64,000 nucleotides of DNA. Source: CAVVGB01 sp963747715 (GTDB taxonomy: Bacteria; Actinomycetota; Thermoleophilia; Gaiellales; Gaiellaceae). How positions within the stretch are numbered: the stretch's first letter is position 1; the number at the start of each line of letters is the position of its first letter. Under the pieces are notes generated by a model. It was not told where the DNA came from. It saw nothing but the letters and a program-made list of their open reading frames with translations, and made no database searches. A program made the position numbers and the translations under genes. The stretch is taken from NCBI GenBank assembly GCA_963747715.1, contig CAVVGB010000008.1, positions 190,436 through 254,435 of the forward strand, in the 5' to 3' direction. Shown piece after piece: positions 27,875 to 36,527 of this stretch.

Positions 27875-30260
27875 CGAGGAATCTCACGTCCCGTGCGTTT
27901 TGCTCGATGAACTCGCGTCGCGGCTCGACCTGATCGCCCATCAGCATCGAGAAGACCCGGTCGGCGACCGAGGCGTCCTCGACCTCGACGCGGATCAGCA
28001 TCCGGTTGGCGGGGTCCATCGTCGTGTCGCGCAGCTCGCTGGCGTCCATCTCGCCGAGGCCCTTGAAGCGCGTCACCTGCATGCCCTCCTTGGCAAGGTC
28101 GAGGGCGCGCCCGCGCAGCTCCTCGAAGGTCTCCGCCTTGACCGTCTTCTTGCCGAGCGTAAGCGTGAAAGGCGGCAGGCCGACGGCCTCGGTCACCTTC
28201 TCGTACGCGCCTCGCAGGCTCTCGTACGAAGGCGAGGCGAACAGCTCGTCTGGCACCTCGATGTGGCGGGCTGCGCTCGTCTCCTTCTCGGTCACCTTGA
28301 TGCGCAATGTTTTCTTGGTCTTCGTCTTGACCGCCTCGAGCTCGTACCCGTTCTCGGACAGCTCGGGGAGGGCCGCCAGAATCTCCGCGCCTGAGGGAGC
28401 CGAAAGCTCCACGAACCGGTGGGCGACGGCGAAGCTGCCGACGGCAGGGAACTCCGAGTTCACCTTCGCCAGCCAGCTGCCGAATGCATGCAGGCTCTTG
28501 GCGAACTTGCTCCAGCGCGCCTCCGTGAACTTGAACCCTTTGCTGGACCGGTCGGCGACCTCGATGTTCTTCACGCGCTCGCGCACGAGCAGCTCCTCGA
28601 ACTGTGACTCCTTCTCGACGTACTGCTCGGTGTTCCCCAGCTTGACGCGGTAGAGCGGCGGCACGGCGATGTACACGTGGCCACGATCGACGAGCTCCGG
28701 CATCTGCCGGTAGAGGAACGTGAGGATCAGCGTGCGAATGTGTGCGCCGTCCACGTCGGCGTCGGTCATGACGATGACGCGGTGGTAGCGGAGCTTGGAA
28801 ATGTCGAACTCCTCGCCGATCCCCGTCCCGATCGCGGTGATGATCGCCTGGATCTCAGCGTTCGAGAGAACCTTGTTGATGCGGTTCTTCTCCGAGTTGA
28901 TGACCTTGCCGCGCAGCGGAAGAATCGCCTGGTAGAGCTGGTCGCGCGCTTCGACGGCGGTGCCGCCGGCCGACTGGCCCTCGACGAGGTAGAGCTCGGC
29001 CGCCTCCGGGTCTCGGATACGGCAGTCCGCGAGCTTGCCCGGAAGGGACGAGCTCTCGAGCGCGCTCTTGCGGCGGGTGAGCTCCCGCGCCTTGCGCGCG
29101 GCCTGGCGCGCGTTTCTCGCGGCCACCGCCTTCGTGATGATCTGCCGCGCGTCCGAGGGGTTCTCCTCGAGGAAGCGCGCGAGCTTCTCGTTGACGGCCT
29201 GGCGCACGAGCCCTTCCACCCAGGGATTGCCGAGCTTCGTCTTCGTCTGGCCCTCGAACTGCGGCTCGCGCAGCTTCACGGAGAGGACGGCAGCGAGCCC
29301 TTCGCGCACGTCCTCGCCCTCGAGCTTGTCGTCCTCCTTGTCCTTCAAAAGGCCGGCCTGCTTCGCGTAGCGGTTGAGCGTGCCGGTGAGCGCGGCGCGG
29401 AAGCCGGACAGGTGCGAACCGCCTTCGTGCGTGTTGATGTTGTTGGCGAACGAGAAGATCGACTCGACGTACGACGCGTTCCACTGCATCGCGATCTCGA
29501 CCTGCGCCTGCGGGTCCTCGCTTTCGCTCTCGAAGTAGACGATGTGCTTGTGGACCGGGTCCTTCGCCTGGTTCGAGTAGGCGACGAAGTCGCGAATGCC
29601 GCCTTCGAAGTAGAACTCTGCTTCCCCGCCTTCCGCGCGCTCGTCGATGAAGCGGATACGGAGACCCTTCGTCAGGAACGCCATCTCGCGCAAGCGCTGC
29701 GTCAGGATCTTGTCGTCGAATTCGATCTCCTCGAAGACGTCGAGATCCGGCAGGAAGGTGATGGTCGTCCCGGTCTCGTTCGTCTTGTCGACGGCCGTCA
29801 CGTCGCCGAGCGGCTCGCCACGGCCGTACTCCTGCCGCCAGACCTGGCCGTCGCGCTTCACCTCGACACGGAGAGTCTCCGAGAGCGCGTTCACGACGGA
29901 GACGCCGACGCCGTGCAGACCGCCGGACACCTTGTACCCGTCGCCGCCGAACTTGCCGCCGGCGTGCAGCTTCGTGAGCACGACCTCGAGCGCGGGCCTC
30001 CCCTGCTCGGGCATGACGTCGACGGGAATGCCGCGCCCGTTGTCGGAAACGGTGACCGAGTTGTCCGGGTGAATCCGCACTTCAATGGCATCGCAGTGGC
30101 CTGCGAGCGCCTCGTCGACGGCGTTGTCGACGACTTCGAATACGAGATGGTGAAGACCTCGCGGCCCCGTCGATCCGATGTACATCCCGGGCCGCTTGCG
30201 GACGGGGTCGAGGCCCTCCAGAACGGTTATGTCCTTGGCGCCGTAACTTGCTTTAGGCAA
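27867..30260 (-). CDS. gyrB: DNA gyrase subunit B
   Basis: A 797-residue gyrase ATPase subunit. GHKL ATP site: EVVDNAVDEALAG, VSDNGRGIPV and the GGLHGVGVSVVNAL lid. Transducer: the QTKTKLGN loop. TOPRIM: LVEGQSAGG, where Gln429 replaces the usual Asp of EGDSAGG (E. coli Asp426), and MTDADVDGAHIR with the metal aspartates. A stretch near residues 640-700 is longer than in minimal GyrB. It starts with TTG at 30260, seven bases after an AGGGA ribosome site that is part of a hairpin. It is the last but one gene of the dnaA-dnaN-recF-dciA-gyrB-gyrA series. Confidence 0.97.
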   Translation of the reverse strand: MPKASYGAKDITVLEGLDPVRKRPGMYIGSTGPRGLHHLVFEVVDNAVDEALAGHCDAIEVRIHPDNSVTVSDNGRGIPVDVMPEQGRPALEVVLTKLHAGGKFGGDGYKVSGGLHGVGVSVVNALSETLRVEVKRDGQVWRQEYGRGEPLGDVTAVDKTNETGTTITFLPDLDVFEEIEFDDKILTQRLREMAFLTKGLRIRFIDERAEGGEAEFYFEGGIRDFVAYSNQAKDPVHKHIVYFESESEDPQAQVEIAMQWNASYVESIFSFANNINTHEGGSHLSGFRAALTGTLNRYAKQAGLLKDKEDDKLEGEDVREGLAAVLSVKLREPQFEGQTKTKLGNPWVEGLVRQAVNEKLARFLEENPSDARQIITKAVAARNARQAARKARELTRRKSALESSSLPGKLADCRIRDPEAAELYLVEGQSAGGTAVEARDQLYQAILPLRGKVINSEKNRINKVLSNAEIQAIITAIGTGIGEEFDISKLRYHRVIVMTDADVDGAHIRTLILTFLYRQMPELVDRGHVYIAVPPLYRVKLGNTEQYVEKESQFEELLVRERVKNIEVADRSSKGFKFTEARWSKFAKSLHAFGSWLAKVNSEFPAVGSFAVAHRFVELSAPSGAEILAALPELSENGYELEAVKTKTKKTLRIKVTEKETSAARHIEVPDELFASPSYESLRGAYEKVTEAVGLPPFTLTLGKKTVKAETFEELRGRALDLAKEGMQVTRFKGLGEMDASELRDTTMDPANRMLIRVEVEDASVADRVFSMLMGDQVEPRREFIEQNARDVRFLDV

Positions 30261-30288
30261 TAAAAAATCCCTGCTCGTGGGGGATTTC
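30257..30288 (-). promoter_or_regulatory. hairpin covering the gyrB ribosome binding site; terminator-like
   Basis: On the minus strand AAATCCC (30287-30281) pairs with GGGATTT (30271-30265) around a nine-base loop and is followed by a U-run, TTTTTTATTG, ending in the gyrB start TTG. The AGGGA that should bind the ribosome is the 3' arm, so the folded form hides it, and the same structure could end transcription from dciA. It lies in the 61-base gap between dciA and gyrB. Confidence 0.6.
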
Positions 30289-30321
30289 TGTCTGATTGAA
30301 GTTTACCAAAACGGTCGGCCG

Positions 30322-30786
30322 TCAGGGCGCTTTTCGGGCGTCCGCGAGGGACGCTGCGATCGCTCGTGCGACCGCTTCGCGCAGGCCCGGGTCCTCGATC
30401 GAAGAGGCTACCCGTTCGCCTTCGGCGCGGTGCGCGGCGCTCGCTTTCGGCGCACTCTTTTTCGCATCCGATTCCTGGTCTGACCCGGTCTCGGGAATGT
30501 GGCCGACCGCAAACCGAAGACGTCCGGGCGCGTTTTCCCCAAGGGCCTCTTCGAGACGTGTGCGTATTTCGCCCTCGAGCTGCGTCAGCTCGAACGCCCA
30601 CACGCTCGAGCTCACGGCGACGTGCAGGGTCCGGTCACGTGCGATGCGAGCGGGCCATGCCTGGGCGGCGATCTGCTCTCCCACCGCGCCGGGCCAGGCT
30701 GCCACGAGCTCGGCCATCCCGGCGGCCGGGCCGAAGCGCCCCAGCTCCCGCCGCACCTCGCCGCCGATGTGCCCGAAGTCGCTCAC
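30322..30786 (-). CDS. dciA: DciA-like protein (DUF721)
   Basis: A 154-residue DUF721/DciA protein. In bacteria without DnaC, DciA helps load the replicative helicase DnaB. Its position between recF and gyrB is the usual actinobacterial one. Seen: the N-terminal GEVRRELGRFG helix and the core LVAAWPGAVGEQIAAQAWPARI followed by LHVAVSSSVWAFELTQLEGEIRTRL, the KH-like fold. The C-terminal 60 residues are charged and probably disordered. GTG 30786 overlaps the recF stop (GTGA). Confidence 0.82.
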   Translation of the reverse strand: MSDFGHIGGEVRRELGRFGPAAGMAELVAAWPGAVGEQIAAQAWPARIARDRTLHVAVSSSVWAFELTQLEGEIRTRLEEALGENAPGRLRFAVGHIPETGSDQESDAKKSAPKASAAHRAEGERVASSIEDPGLREAVARAIAASLADARKAP

Positions 30787-31886
30787 GCGGCCTCTGCGAG
30801 GCTCTGGTCGTCCTCCCGGCGAACCGAAACGACGAGGGCAGGCTCCGGGCCGCCGCCCGGGTAGGCGCCGGCGTCGGTCATCGTCACGAACGTCTGCGAG
30901 CCGGCCGGCAGGCTCGTCACGAGCGCGAGGCGCCGGCCCTCGTCGAGCTCGCTGAAGACGTCGTCGAGGAGAAGCAGTGGCGGAACGCTTCGCAGCTCGG
31001 CGACGAGATCCCCTTCGGCGAGGACGAGCGCAAGGACCGCGCTTCGCTGTTCCCCCTGCGATCCGTAGCCGCGCAGATCGCGGCCCGCGCTTGACACGCG
31101 CACGTCGCGCAGATGCGGGCCGACGCCGGTCGTGCCGCGCTCCACGTCCGCGTCGAGACGCGCGTTCAGCTCGTCGACCGTCAAAGCTTTCTCTTCGTAC
31201 ACGAGCTCTGCTTCTGCGAGCGCGAGGAGCTCGCCCTTCGTGCGAAAGCGCGGTGCGAGAAGAGCGACCAGCTCGCTCCGTCCGCGCTCGAGCTCGCTGC
31301 CGAGCTCGGCGACCTGCTTCGTCCACGGCTCGACCGCGTCGCGCGACGACTCGCCGGCACGAATGCGCCGTAACGCCGCGTTGCGCTGCGCAAGAGCGCG
31401 ACCGTACGAAACAGGGACGCCGGCGCGGGCTGGAAACAGCCGCCCGAGCATGCGGTCGAAGTACGCGCGCCTCACGATCGGACCGCCTTTGACGACTGCC
31501 AGGCGATCCGGTGTGAAGGCGAGCGCCGACAAGCGCAAGCGCAACTCGTCCGTGCTCCCGAGAAGCGCGCCGTTGATGCGCACCTCTTTCCCCTTCTGTC
31601 CCTTTACGTCCACCTGCGTCTCGACCGGCGAGCCCGAGTCGTCACCCGTGAGCGCGACGCGCGCTGCGTCCGCGCCGAAGCGAATCAGCCGTGCGTCGGC
31701 CCGTGTTCGCGGCGAGAAGCCCTGGCTCCCGACGTGCAGCGCCTCGAGCAGGTTGGTCTTGCCGGCACCGTTGGCGCCCGTGATCAACACCACGCCCGGA
31801 GCGAGCGCGAGGTCGAGCGAGCCGTATGAACGAAAGTTACGAAGGGCGGCCCGGTGGACGATCAAAAGGAACTCCCACCACCCCAC
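30783..31886 (-). CDS. recF: DNA replication/repair protein RecF
   Basis: A 367-residue SMC-like ATPase that binds DNA gaps and helps load RecA. Walker A is TGANGAGKTNLLEAL (about residue 36), the signature is YGSQGEQRSAVLALVLAE, and Walker B is LLLLDDVFSELDEGR. It begins 24 bases after dnaN. The GTG at 31886 is one possible start; a TTG at 31865 has a GGGAG ribosome site six bases before it and directly precedes IVHRAALRNFRSY, so the protein may be seven residues shorter. Confidence 0.94.
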   Translation of the reverse strand: MGWWEFLLIVHRAALRNFRSYGSLDLALAPGVVLITGANGAGKTNLLEALHVGSQGFSPRTRADARLIRFGADAARVALTGDDSGSPVETQVDVKGQKGKEVRINGALLGSTDELRLRLSALAFTPDRLAVVKGGPIVRRAYFDRMLGRLFPARAGVPVSYGRALAQRNAALRRIRAGESSRDAVEPWTKQVAELGSELERGRSELVALLAPRFRTKGELLALAEAELVYEEKALTVDELNARLDADVERGTTGVGPHLRDVRVSSAGRDLRGYGSQGEQRSAVLALVLAEGDLVAELRSVPPLLLLDDVFSELDEGRRLALVTSLPAGSQTFVTMTDAGAYPGGGPEPALVVSVRREDDQSLAEAA

Positions 31887-31909
31887 CCCCGCCCTGTCGG
31901 GCGCGACCC

Positions 31910-33049
31910 CTACCCGGCCAACCTGATCGGCATGATCAGGTAGAGGAAGTCGTCGTCCTCGCCGTGGATGAGGCCCGGGCGAAGCGGGCTGATGAGCTTG
32001 AAGCGCACGTGGTCATCGGTCACGGATTCGAGCCCGTCCCTGAGGAACTCCGCATTGAAGCCAATCTCCATGACGTCGCCCGAGTAGGAGATGGGGAGCG
32101 ACTCGCGGGCCTCGCCGACATCCGGCGTCTGGGCGGACACGGTCAGCTCGCCTTCCTCGAAGCGGAGTCGAAGCGGCGACTTGCGCTGCGCCATGAGCGA
32201 CGTTCGCCGGACGACGTCGAGGAGCTCCTCCCGCGGGAGATGAACCTCGGCCTCGAAGCTCTCCGGCAGGAGCTGCCGATAGTTCGGGAACTGGCCGTCG
32301 ATGCGACGCGCGGTCAACCAGATGCCGTCCGTCCCGAAGACGACCTGGTTCTCCTGCACCCCGATCTGGAGCGAGGAGGCCTCAGCCGCCTGCGCGATCC
32401 GCGCGAGCTCGCCGAGCGCGCGCGCCGGCACGATCGCCTCGAGCTCTTGGCTCGGGCCTTCGGTAAGCGCTGTCTCCTTGACGCTCAGCCGATAGGAGTC
32501 GGTCGCGGCCATCACGACCTTGTCACCTGCGAAGCGCACGAGGATCCCGGTGAGCACGGGCCGCGACTCATCGCGCGAAGCGGAGCGGCTTACGCGCGCG
32601 ATCGTGTCGAGAAACGCGTCGCGGTCAACCGTGAAGGCGGTCTCCTCCTCGATCTCCGGAAGGCGCGGAAAGTCCTCGGGCCCGTACGTGTGCAGTCGGT
32701 ACGACGCGGAGCCTGCAGTGAGAAGCGCCAAGCCCTCCTCGCTGCGATGCTCGAGCGTCACCTCTCCCGCGGGCAGCAGACGCACGATGTCGACGAGGAG
32801 ACGCCCCGGAACGACGATCGCTCCCTCGTCCTCGACCTGCGCCTCGAGCGCAACCCGTAGCGAGATCTCCATGTCCGTTGCGGACAGGTAGAGCTGGCCC
32901 TCGCTCGCCCGCAGCATGATGCCCGCCAGGATCTGCACGCTCGTCCGTGTCGAGACGCCGCGCCCGACGATCTGAAGCTTTTCCGCGAGCTCGTCTCGAG
33001 CGCAGGTGACTTTCATGCTCGTGCCGACAACGGTATCTGTGGGAGTCAT
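31910..33049 (-). CDS. dnaN: DNA polymerase III subunit beta (sliding clamp)
   Basis: A 379-residue beta clamp made of three repeated domains: residues 12-125, 135-250 and 255-379. Typical stretches are LAGIMLRASEGQLYLSATDMEISL, FPRLPEIEEET, MAATDSYRLSVKE, and the C-terminal YLIMPIRL that forms the peptide-binding cleft. ATG 33049 is taken; an ATG at 33016 (MKVTCARDEL) would look more like most DnaN N-termini and is a real alternative. It lies 178 bases after dnaA. The AT-rich sequence before it includes two copies of TAGTCATAG-like bases. Confidence 0.95.
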   Translation of the reverse strand: MTPTDTVVGTSMKVTCARDELAEKLQIVGRGVSTRTSVQILAGIMLRASEGQLYLSATDMEISLRVALEAQVEDEGAIVVPGRLLVDIVRLLPAGEVTLEHRSEEGLALLTAGSASYRLHTYGPEDFPRLPEIEEETAFTVDRDAFLDTIARVSRSASRDESRPVLTGILVRFAGDKVVMAATDSYRLSVKETALTEGPSQELEAIVPARALGELARIAQAAEASSLQIGVQENQVVFGTDGIWLTARRIDGQFPNYRQLLPESFEAEVHLPREELLDVVRRTSLMAQRKSPLRLRFEEGELTVSAQTPDVGEARESLPISYSGDVMEIGFNAEFLRDGLESVTDDHVRFKLISPLRPGLIHGEDDDFLYLIMPIRLAG

Positions 33050-33227
33050 TTAAAGAAAAACCTAGTCATAGTCATAGGGAGTGTGAACGACGGGGACGAC
33101 AGGCCGCGTCGGCATGGTCACTGGGTTGGCGCGGTGGAGGGGTCCTGGGGACAAGAGGGCGCCTTCAACAGGTTGCGAGAGCTTCCAGAAAGATCCACAA
33201 GATAGGCGCTGTTTCGCACAGGGTTGT

Positions 33228-34550
33228 CTACCGGGCCTGTTTGATCCTCGCCGTCAGCTCCTGGACGAGGTTGTAGACGCTCCGGTCCTCCTGAATGAGC
33301 TTCGCGATCTTGGACGTCGCGTGGATAACCGTCGTGTGGTCGCGGCCGCCGAACTTCTTGCCGATCTTCGGCAGCGAGCTGTCGGTGAGCTCGCGGCAGA
33401 GGTACATCGCTACCTGGCGGGGATAGACGATCGACTGCGAGCGGCGGTCGCCGACGAGCTCCTGCATCGAGATGCCGAAGCGCTCGATGACCGTCTCCTG
33501 GATCCGCTCGACGGACACCTCGGGAGGCTCGCCCTGGGGAAAGACGTCCTGGAGGACCTCCTGGGCGAGCTCGACATTCATCGGCCGACCTGTCAGCGAG
33601 GAGAACGCGACGACGCGCGTGAGCGCGCCCTCGAGCTCCCGGATGTTGGTCGAGATCCGGCTCGCGATGAACGTGAGCACCTGCGAGTCGGGGACGTGGA
33701 TGCCGTCGGTCTTCACCTTCTTGCGGAGGATCGCGATCCGCGTTTCGAGGTCGGGTGCCTGGATGTCCGTGATGAGGCCCCACTCGAAGCGCGAGCGCAG
33801 GCGTGCCTCGAGCGTCGCAATCGCGCGCGGAGGTCGGTCCGAGGAGATCACGATCTGGCGCCCGGCCTCGTACAGGCTGTTGAAGGTGTGGAAGAACTCT
33901 TCCTGGATCCGCTCCTTGTGCTCGAAGAACTGGATGTCGTCGATCAGGAGCAGGTCATAGTGGCGGTAGCGCTGCTTGAACCCCTCGATGCGTTTGTCGC
34001 GCAGTGAGTTGATGAAGTCGTTCATGAACGTCTCGCTCGTCACGTAGCGAGTCGACAGATGGCGGGAGTGTTCCACCGCGTAGCCGGCGATCGCCTGGAG
34101 GAGATGGGTCTTTCCAAGACCCGTGCCGCCGTAGATGAAGAGCGGGTTGTACGCCTGCGCCGGCGCCTCGGCGACGGCCAAGGCAGCTGCGTGCGCGAAG
34201 CGGTTGGACGAGCCGATGACGAACGAGTCGAAGGTGTACTTCGGGTTCAGGCCCTCCGCGCCCCGCGGCGTCGGGGGCCGCTGGACGTCGACGACCTGCC
34301 CGGTCTCGCGGACGACGACCCGGACGGGCCGCTCGCCGCCGAGCGCCTCGTGGACGGCGGCCTCGAGGAGCCCGAGAAAGTGGCCCTCTATCCACTCGCG
34401 CGTGAAGTCGTTCGGGACGGTGACGATGAAGGCCTCGTCCTCCACGGTCCCCTCCGCGTCGGCGAACCAGGTGGTGAAGGTCGAGTCGTTGAGGGCCTCC
34501 CGGAGACGGCCGGAAACCTCGGTCCAGGGGGTTTCCGTGCTCACGTTCAT
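33228..34550 (-). CDS. dnaA: chromosomal replication initiator protein DnaA
   Basis: A 440-residue initiator. Domain I is residues 1-80, followed by a very short linker. The AAA+ domain has Walker A GGTGLGKTH (141-149), Walker B LLLIDDIQFF, and sensor sequences FEWGLITDI. The C-terminal DNA-binding domain ends with the signature GGRDHTTVIHATSKI. ATG 34550 is chosen because it is 46 bases from a predicted transcription start and directly before the first helix; a longer open frame covers the origin. It opens the replication gene series on the minus strand. Confidence 0.97.
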   Translation of the reverse strand: MNVSTETPWTEVSGRLREALNDSTFTTWFADAEGTVEDEAFIVTVPNDFTREWIEGHFLGLLEAAVHEALGGERPVRVVVRETGQVVDVQRPPTPRGAEGLNPKYTFDSFVIGSSNRFAHAAALAVAEAPAQAYNPLFIYGGTGLGKTHLLQAIAGYAVEHSRHLSTRYVTSETFMNDFINSLRDKRIEGFKQRYRHYDLLLIDDIQFFEHKERIQEEFFHTFNSLYEAGRQIVISSDRPPRAIATLEARLRSRFEWGLITDIQAPDLETRIAILRKKVKTDGIHVPDSQVLTFIASRISTNIRELEGALTRVVAFSSLTGRPMNVELAQEVLQDVFPQGEPPEVSVERIQETVIERFGISMQELVGDRRSQSIVYPRQVAMYLCRELTDSSLPKIGKKFGGRDHTTVIHATSKIAKLIQEDRSVYNLVQELTARIKQAR

Positions 34551-34602
34551 AGGGCGGTCCACGCCGCTTCTTGCTCCCTCCGCCAGGTTCCGGGAAGCGG
34601 CG

Positions 34603-34631
34603 ACTATAGCAACGTGCACGGGCCCCCTCAA
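34603..34631 (-). promoter_or_regulatory. dnaA promoter (TTGAGG-N17-TATAGT)
   Basis: On the minus strand TTGAGG (34631-34626) and TATAGT (34608-34603) are separated by exactly 17 bases, close to the housekeeping sigma-70 consensus. Transcription should start near 34596 and give a 46-base leader. DnaA-box-like sites begin 21 bases upstream, fitting autoregulation. Confidence 0.65.
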
Positions 34632-34651
34632 TGCGCAGACCTGGGGAATCG

Positions 34652-34764
34652 TGTGGAGCGAGAAGCGTGAATTTGCAGGGGAATCACGCTCTCCACACGA
34701 CTTTCCACAGGTGTGGACAGATGCCGACTCTCGGCCTGTCATGCCGCGTGCCGCTTGTGGATTG
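34652..34764. other. probable replication origin (oriC): cluster of DnaA-box-like sites
   Basis: In the 345-base gap between dnaA and rpmH are five near-matches to the DnaA box: TGTGGAGCG (34652), CTCTCCACA (34689), CTTTCCACA (34701), TGTGGACAG (34712) and TGTGGATTG (34756), on both strands within 113 bases. All keep the TGTGGA/TCCACA core. One further box-like site, AGATCCACA, is at 33191 in the dnaA-dnaN gap. No clear AT-rich unwinding stretch is seen here; the nearest is beside dnaN at 33050-33080. Confidence 0.65.
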
Positions 34765-34895
34765 CGTATCACCGGAAATTCACGTGCGCGAACGGCCGAC
34801 GGGCTTCTCTATACTCCGGACGCGGTCGCACGAGCGGCCGTTTGTTTGCGCAGGTCTCTTCCTACTCAACTCTTCTAGCTCGCAGGACGGTCTCG

Positions 34896-35030
34896 GTGAA
34901 GCGAACTTTTCAGCCGAACGTTCGCCGCCGTAAGCGGCGGCACGGTTTTCGGGCGCGTATGTCAACACGCGCGGGACGCGCGATCCTCAAGCGCCGCCGC
35001 GCGAAGGGACGCAAGCGCCTGTCGGCCTAG
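34896..35030 (+). CDS. rpmH: 50S ribosomal protein L34
   Basis: A 44-residue, highly basic protein with the full L34 pattern: VKRTFQPNVRRRKRRHGFRARM, then STRAGRAILKRRRAKGRKRLSA. The GTG at 34896 follows an AGGACGG ribosome site by six bases and gives exactly the standard N-terminus; open frame upstream of it covers the origin. It is the first of the rpmH-rnpA-yidD-yidC-jag-rsmG series that faces away from dnaA, as in most bacteria. A TATACT at 34810 could be its -10, without a clear -35. Confidence 0.97.
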   Translation: MKRTFQPNVRRRKRRHGFRARMSTRAGRAILKRRRAKGRKRLSA

Positions 35031-35066
35031 CCGGCTGTTCGAGAATGAGCTCGGACGCCTAGCGTC

Positions 35067-35450
35067 GTGAAGCGCCGGCATCGTCTATCCCGCTCGCGCG
35101 ACTTCGACGCGGTCTACCGCCAGGGCCGCTCGGTCGCCACTCGCTATCTGGTCCTGTACTCGTTTGCGCGCGAGGACGGAGCGGAGGACGGGCCGCGGCT
35201 CGGTCTCGCGGTGGGGCGCCAGCTCGGCACCGCCATCGAGCGGAACCGCTTGAAGCGCCGCCTGCGCGCCGCTTTCGACGAGGTGAAGGAACGCATTCCC
35301 GCGGGCCGCGACTACGTGCTGATCGCCCGCCCCGGCCTTCCCGAGGCGATCGCCGGCCAGGGCTTTCCCTGGCTCGTAGAGCGCGTGGACGAGGTGTTCG
35401 AGAGGTCGCGTCTCGCCGAGCGCACGCCGGCCCAGCCTCCGACCGTATGA
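35067..35450 (+). CDS. rnpA: ribonuclease P protein component
   Basis: A 127-residue basic protein that assists the catalytic RNA in maturing tRNA 5' ends. The family signature is visible as LGLAVGRQLGTAIERNRLKRRLRAAF near residues 50-75, after KRRHRLSRSRDFDAVYRQGRS. YVLIARPGL is the typical late strand. The last about 20 residues, rich in Ala and Pro, are an extension. Its stop overlaps the yidD start by four bases. Confidence 0.95.
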   Translation: MKRRHRLSRSRDFDAVYRQGRSVATRYLVLYSFAREDGAEDGPRLGLAVGRQLGTAIERNRLKRRLRAAFDEVKERIPAGRDYVLIARPGLPEAIAGQGFPWLVERVDEVFERSRLAERTPAQPPTV

Positions 35451-35683
35451 AGCGACTCGCCGTCCTCCTCGTCCACGGGTACCGGTACGGGGTCAGCCCG
35501 TTCCTCGCGCCGCGCTGCAAGTACCACCCAAGCTGCTCGCGCTACGCGCTCGACGCGCTCGAGGAGTACGGCTTCCTGCGGGGCTCCGTCCTCGCGGCCT
35601 GGCGGCTCCTCCGTTGTAACCCGTGGAGCCACGGCGGTGTCGACTACGCGCGTGAGCAGACGCTCTTCAAGAGGACCGCGTGA
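35447..35683 (+). CDS. yidD: membrane protein insertion efficiency factor YidD
   Basis: A 78-residue protein with the YidD core: YRYGVSPFLAPRCKYHPSCSRYALDALEEYGFLRG, including the conserved cysteines, and RLLRCNPWSHGGVDYA. It is membrane-peripheral and assists YidC-dependent insertion. Its ATG overlaps the rnpA stop (ATGA), and its stop overlaps the yidC start (GTGA), so the three are coupled. Confidence 0.95.
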   Translation: MKRLAVLLVHGYRYGVSPFLAPRCKYHPSCSRYALDALEEYGFLRGSVLAAWRLLRCNPWSHGGVDYAREQTLFKRTA

Positions 35684-36527
35684 CGGTTCTTGCCCTCTCC
35701 TTCACCGGCTGGATCCAGCGCCCGCTGACCACGCTCCTCGAGTGGTTCCACTCGAGCGCCGGGCTCACGTGGGCGTGGTCGATCATCGCGCTCACGCTGC
35801 TCGTGAGATTCGTGATCGTCCCGCTGACGGTCAAGCAGATTCGCTCGATGCAAAAGCTCGCGCAGCACGCGCCGGAGTTGAAGGCGATCCAGGCGAAGTA
35901 CAAGAACCGCAAGTCGCGCGACGACCGACAGCGCATGAACGAAGAAGTGATGGCCTTCTACCGCGAGAACAAGATCAACCCGGCTGCTTCGTGCCTCCCG
36001 ATCCTCGTCCAGATCCCGATCTTCATCTCGCTCTTCTTCGTCCTCAACAACTTCGAGAAGAACATCCTTCCCCAGTACCCGGCCTCCGACCTCAGCTGGC
36101 TCGGGATCGTTCCCAACATCACCGCACGACGTGAACGCGCACTGGTCGGGGTGGCTGCTCCTCGTCGTCTACGTCGTCAGCCAGCTGGCGTCGATCATCT
36201 CCATGCCGACGACCGATCCGCGCCAGCGCTACATCTTCGTCGCGCTGCCGCTCATCTTCATCCCGTTCATCCTCACGTTCCCCGTCGGCCTCATGCTCTA
36301 CTGGGCGACGACGAACCTCTGGACGGTCGGGCAGGGCCTCGTCACGCGCCGGCTCGTCCCGCGCACGCCGCCGGTTCAGCCGAAACGCTCGTCGCGGACG
36401 CCACCCAAGGAGACGAGCACAGGCGACGGCGAGGTCGCCAAGGCGGTACAGCCGTCTCGCGCGGCGACGCCCGGGGCAGCCCCGAGTGAAGCGGCGCAAG
36501 AAGAAGGGGCCGCGCTCGCGGCGATGA
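35680..36527 (+). CDS. yidC: membrane protein insertase YidC, two frameshifts
   Basis: About 281 residues of the short, Gram-positive-type YidC/Oxa1 insertase without a large periplasmic domain. First frame: WAWSIIALTLLVRFVIVPLTVKQ, a charged cytoplasmic loop, PAASCLPILVQIPIFISLFF. Second frame: HWSGWLLLVVYVVSQLAS and LPLIFIPFILTFPVGLMLYWATTNLWTVGQG. Third frame: the basic tail VKRRKKKGPRSRR, whose TGA overlaps the jag ATG. One extra base at about 36124 and another in cccgggg at about 36470 explain both changes. Without this correction the second frame runs through into jag, which would look like a YidC-Jag fusion. Confidence 0.88.

Noticed and set aside
33050..33227. The dnaA-dnaN gap as the main origin
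   Set aside because: It has only one box-like site in 178 bases, against five upstream of dnaA; it may still provide the AT-rich part.
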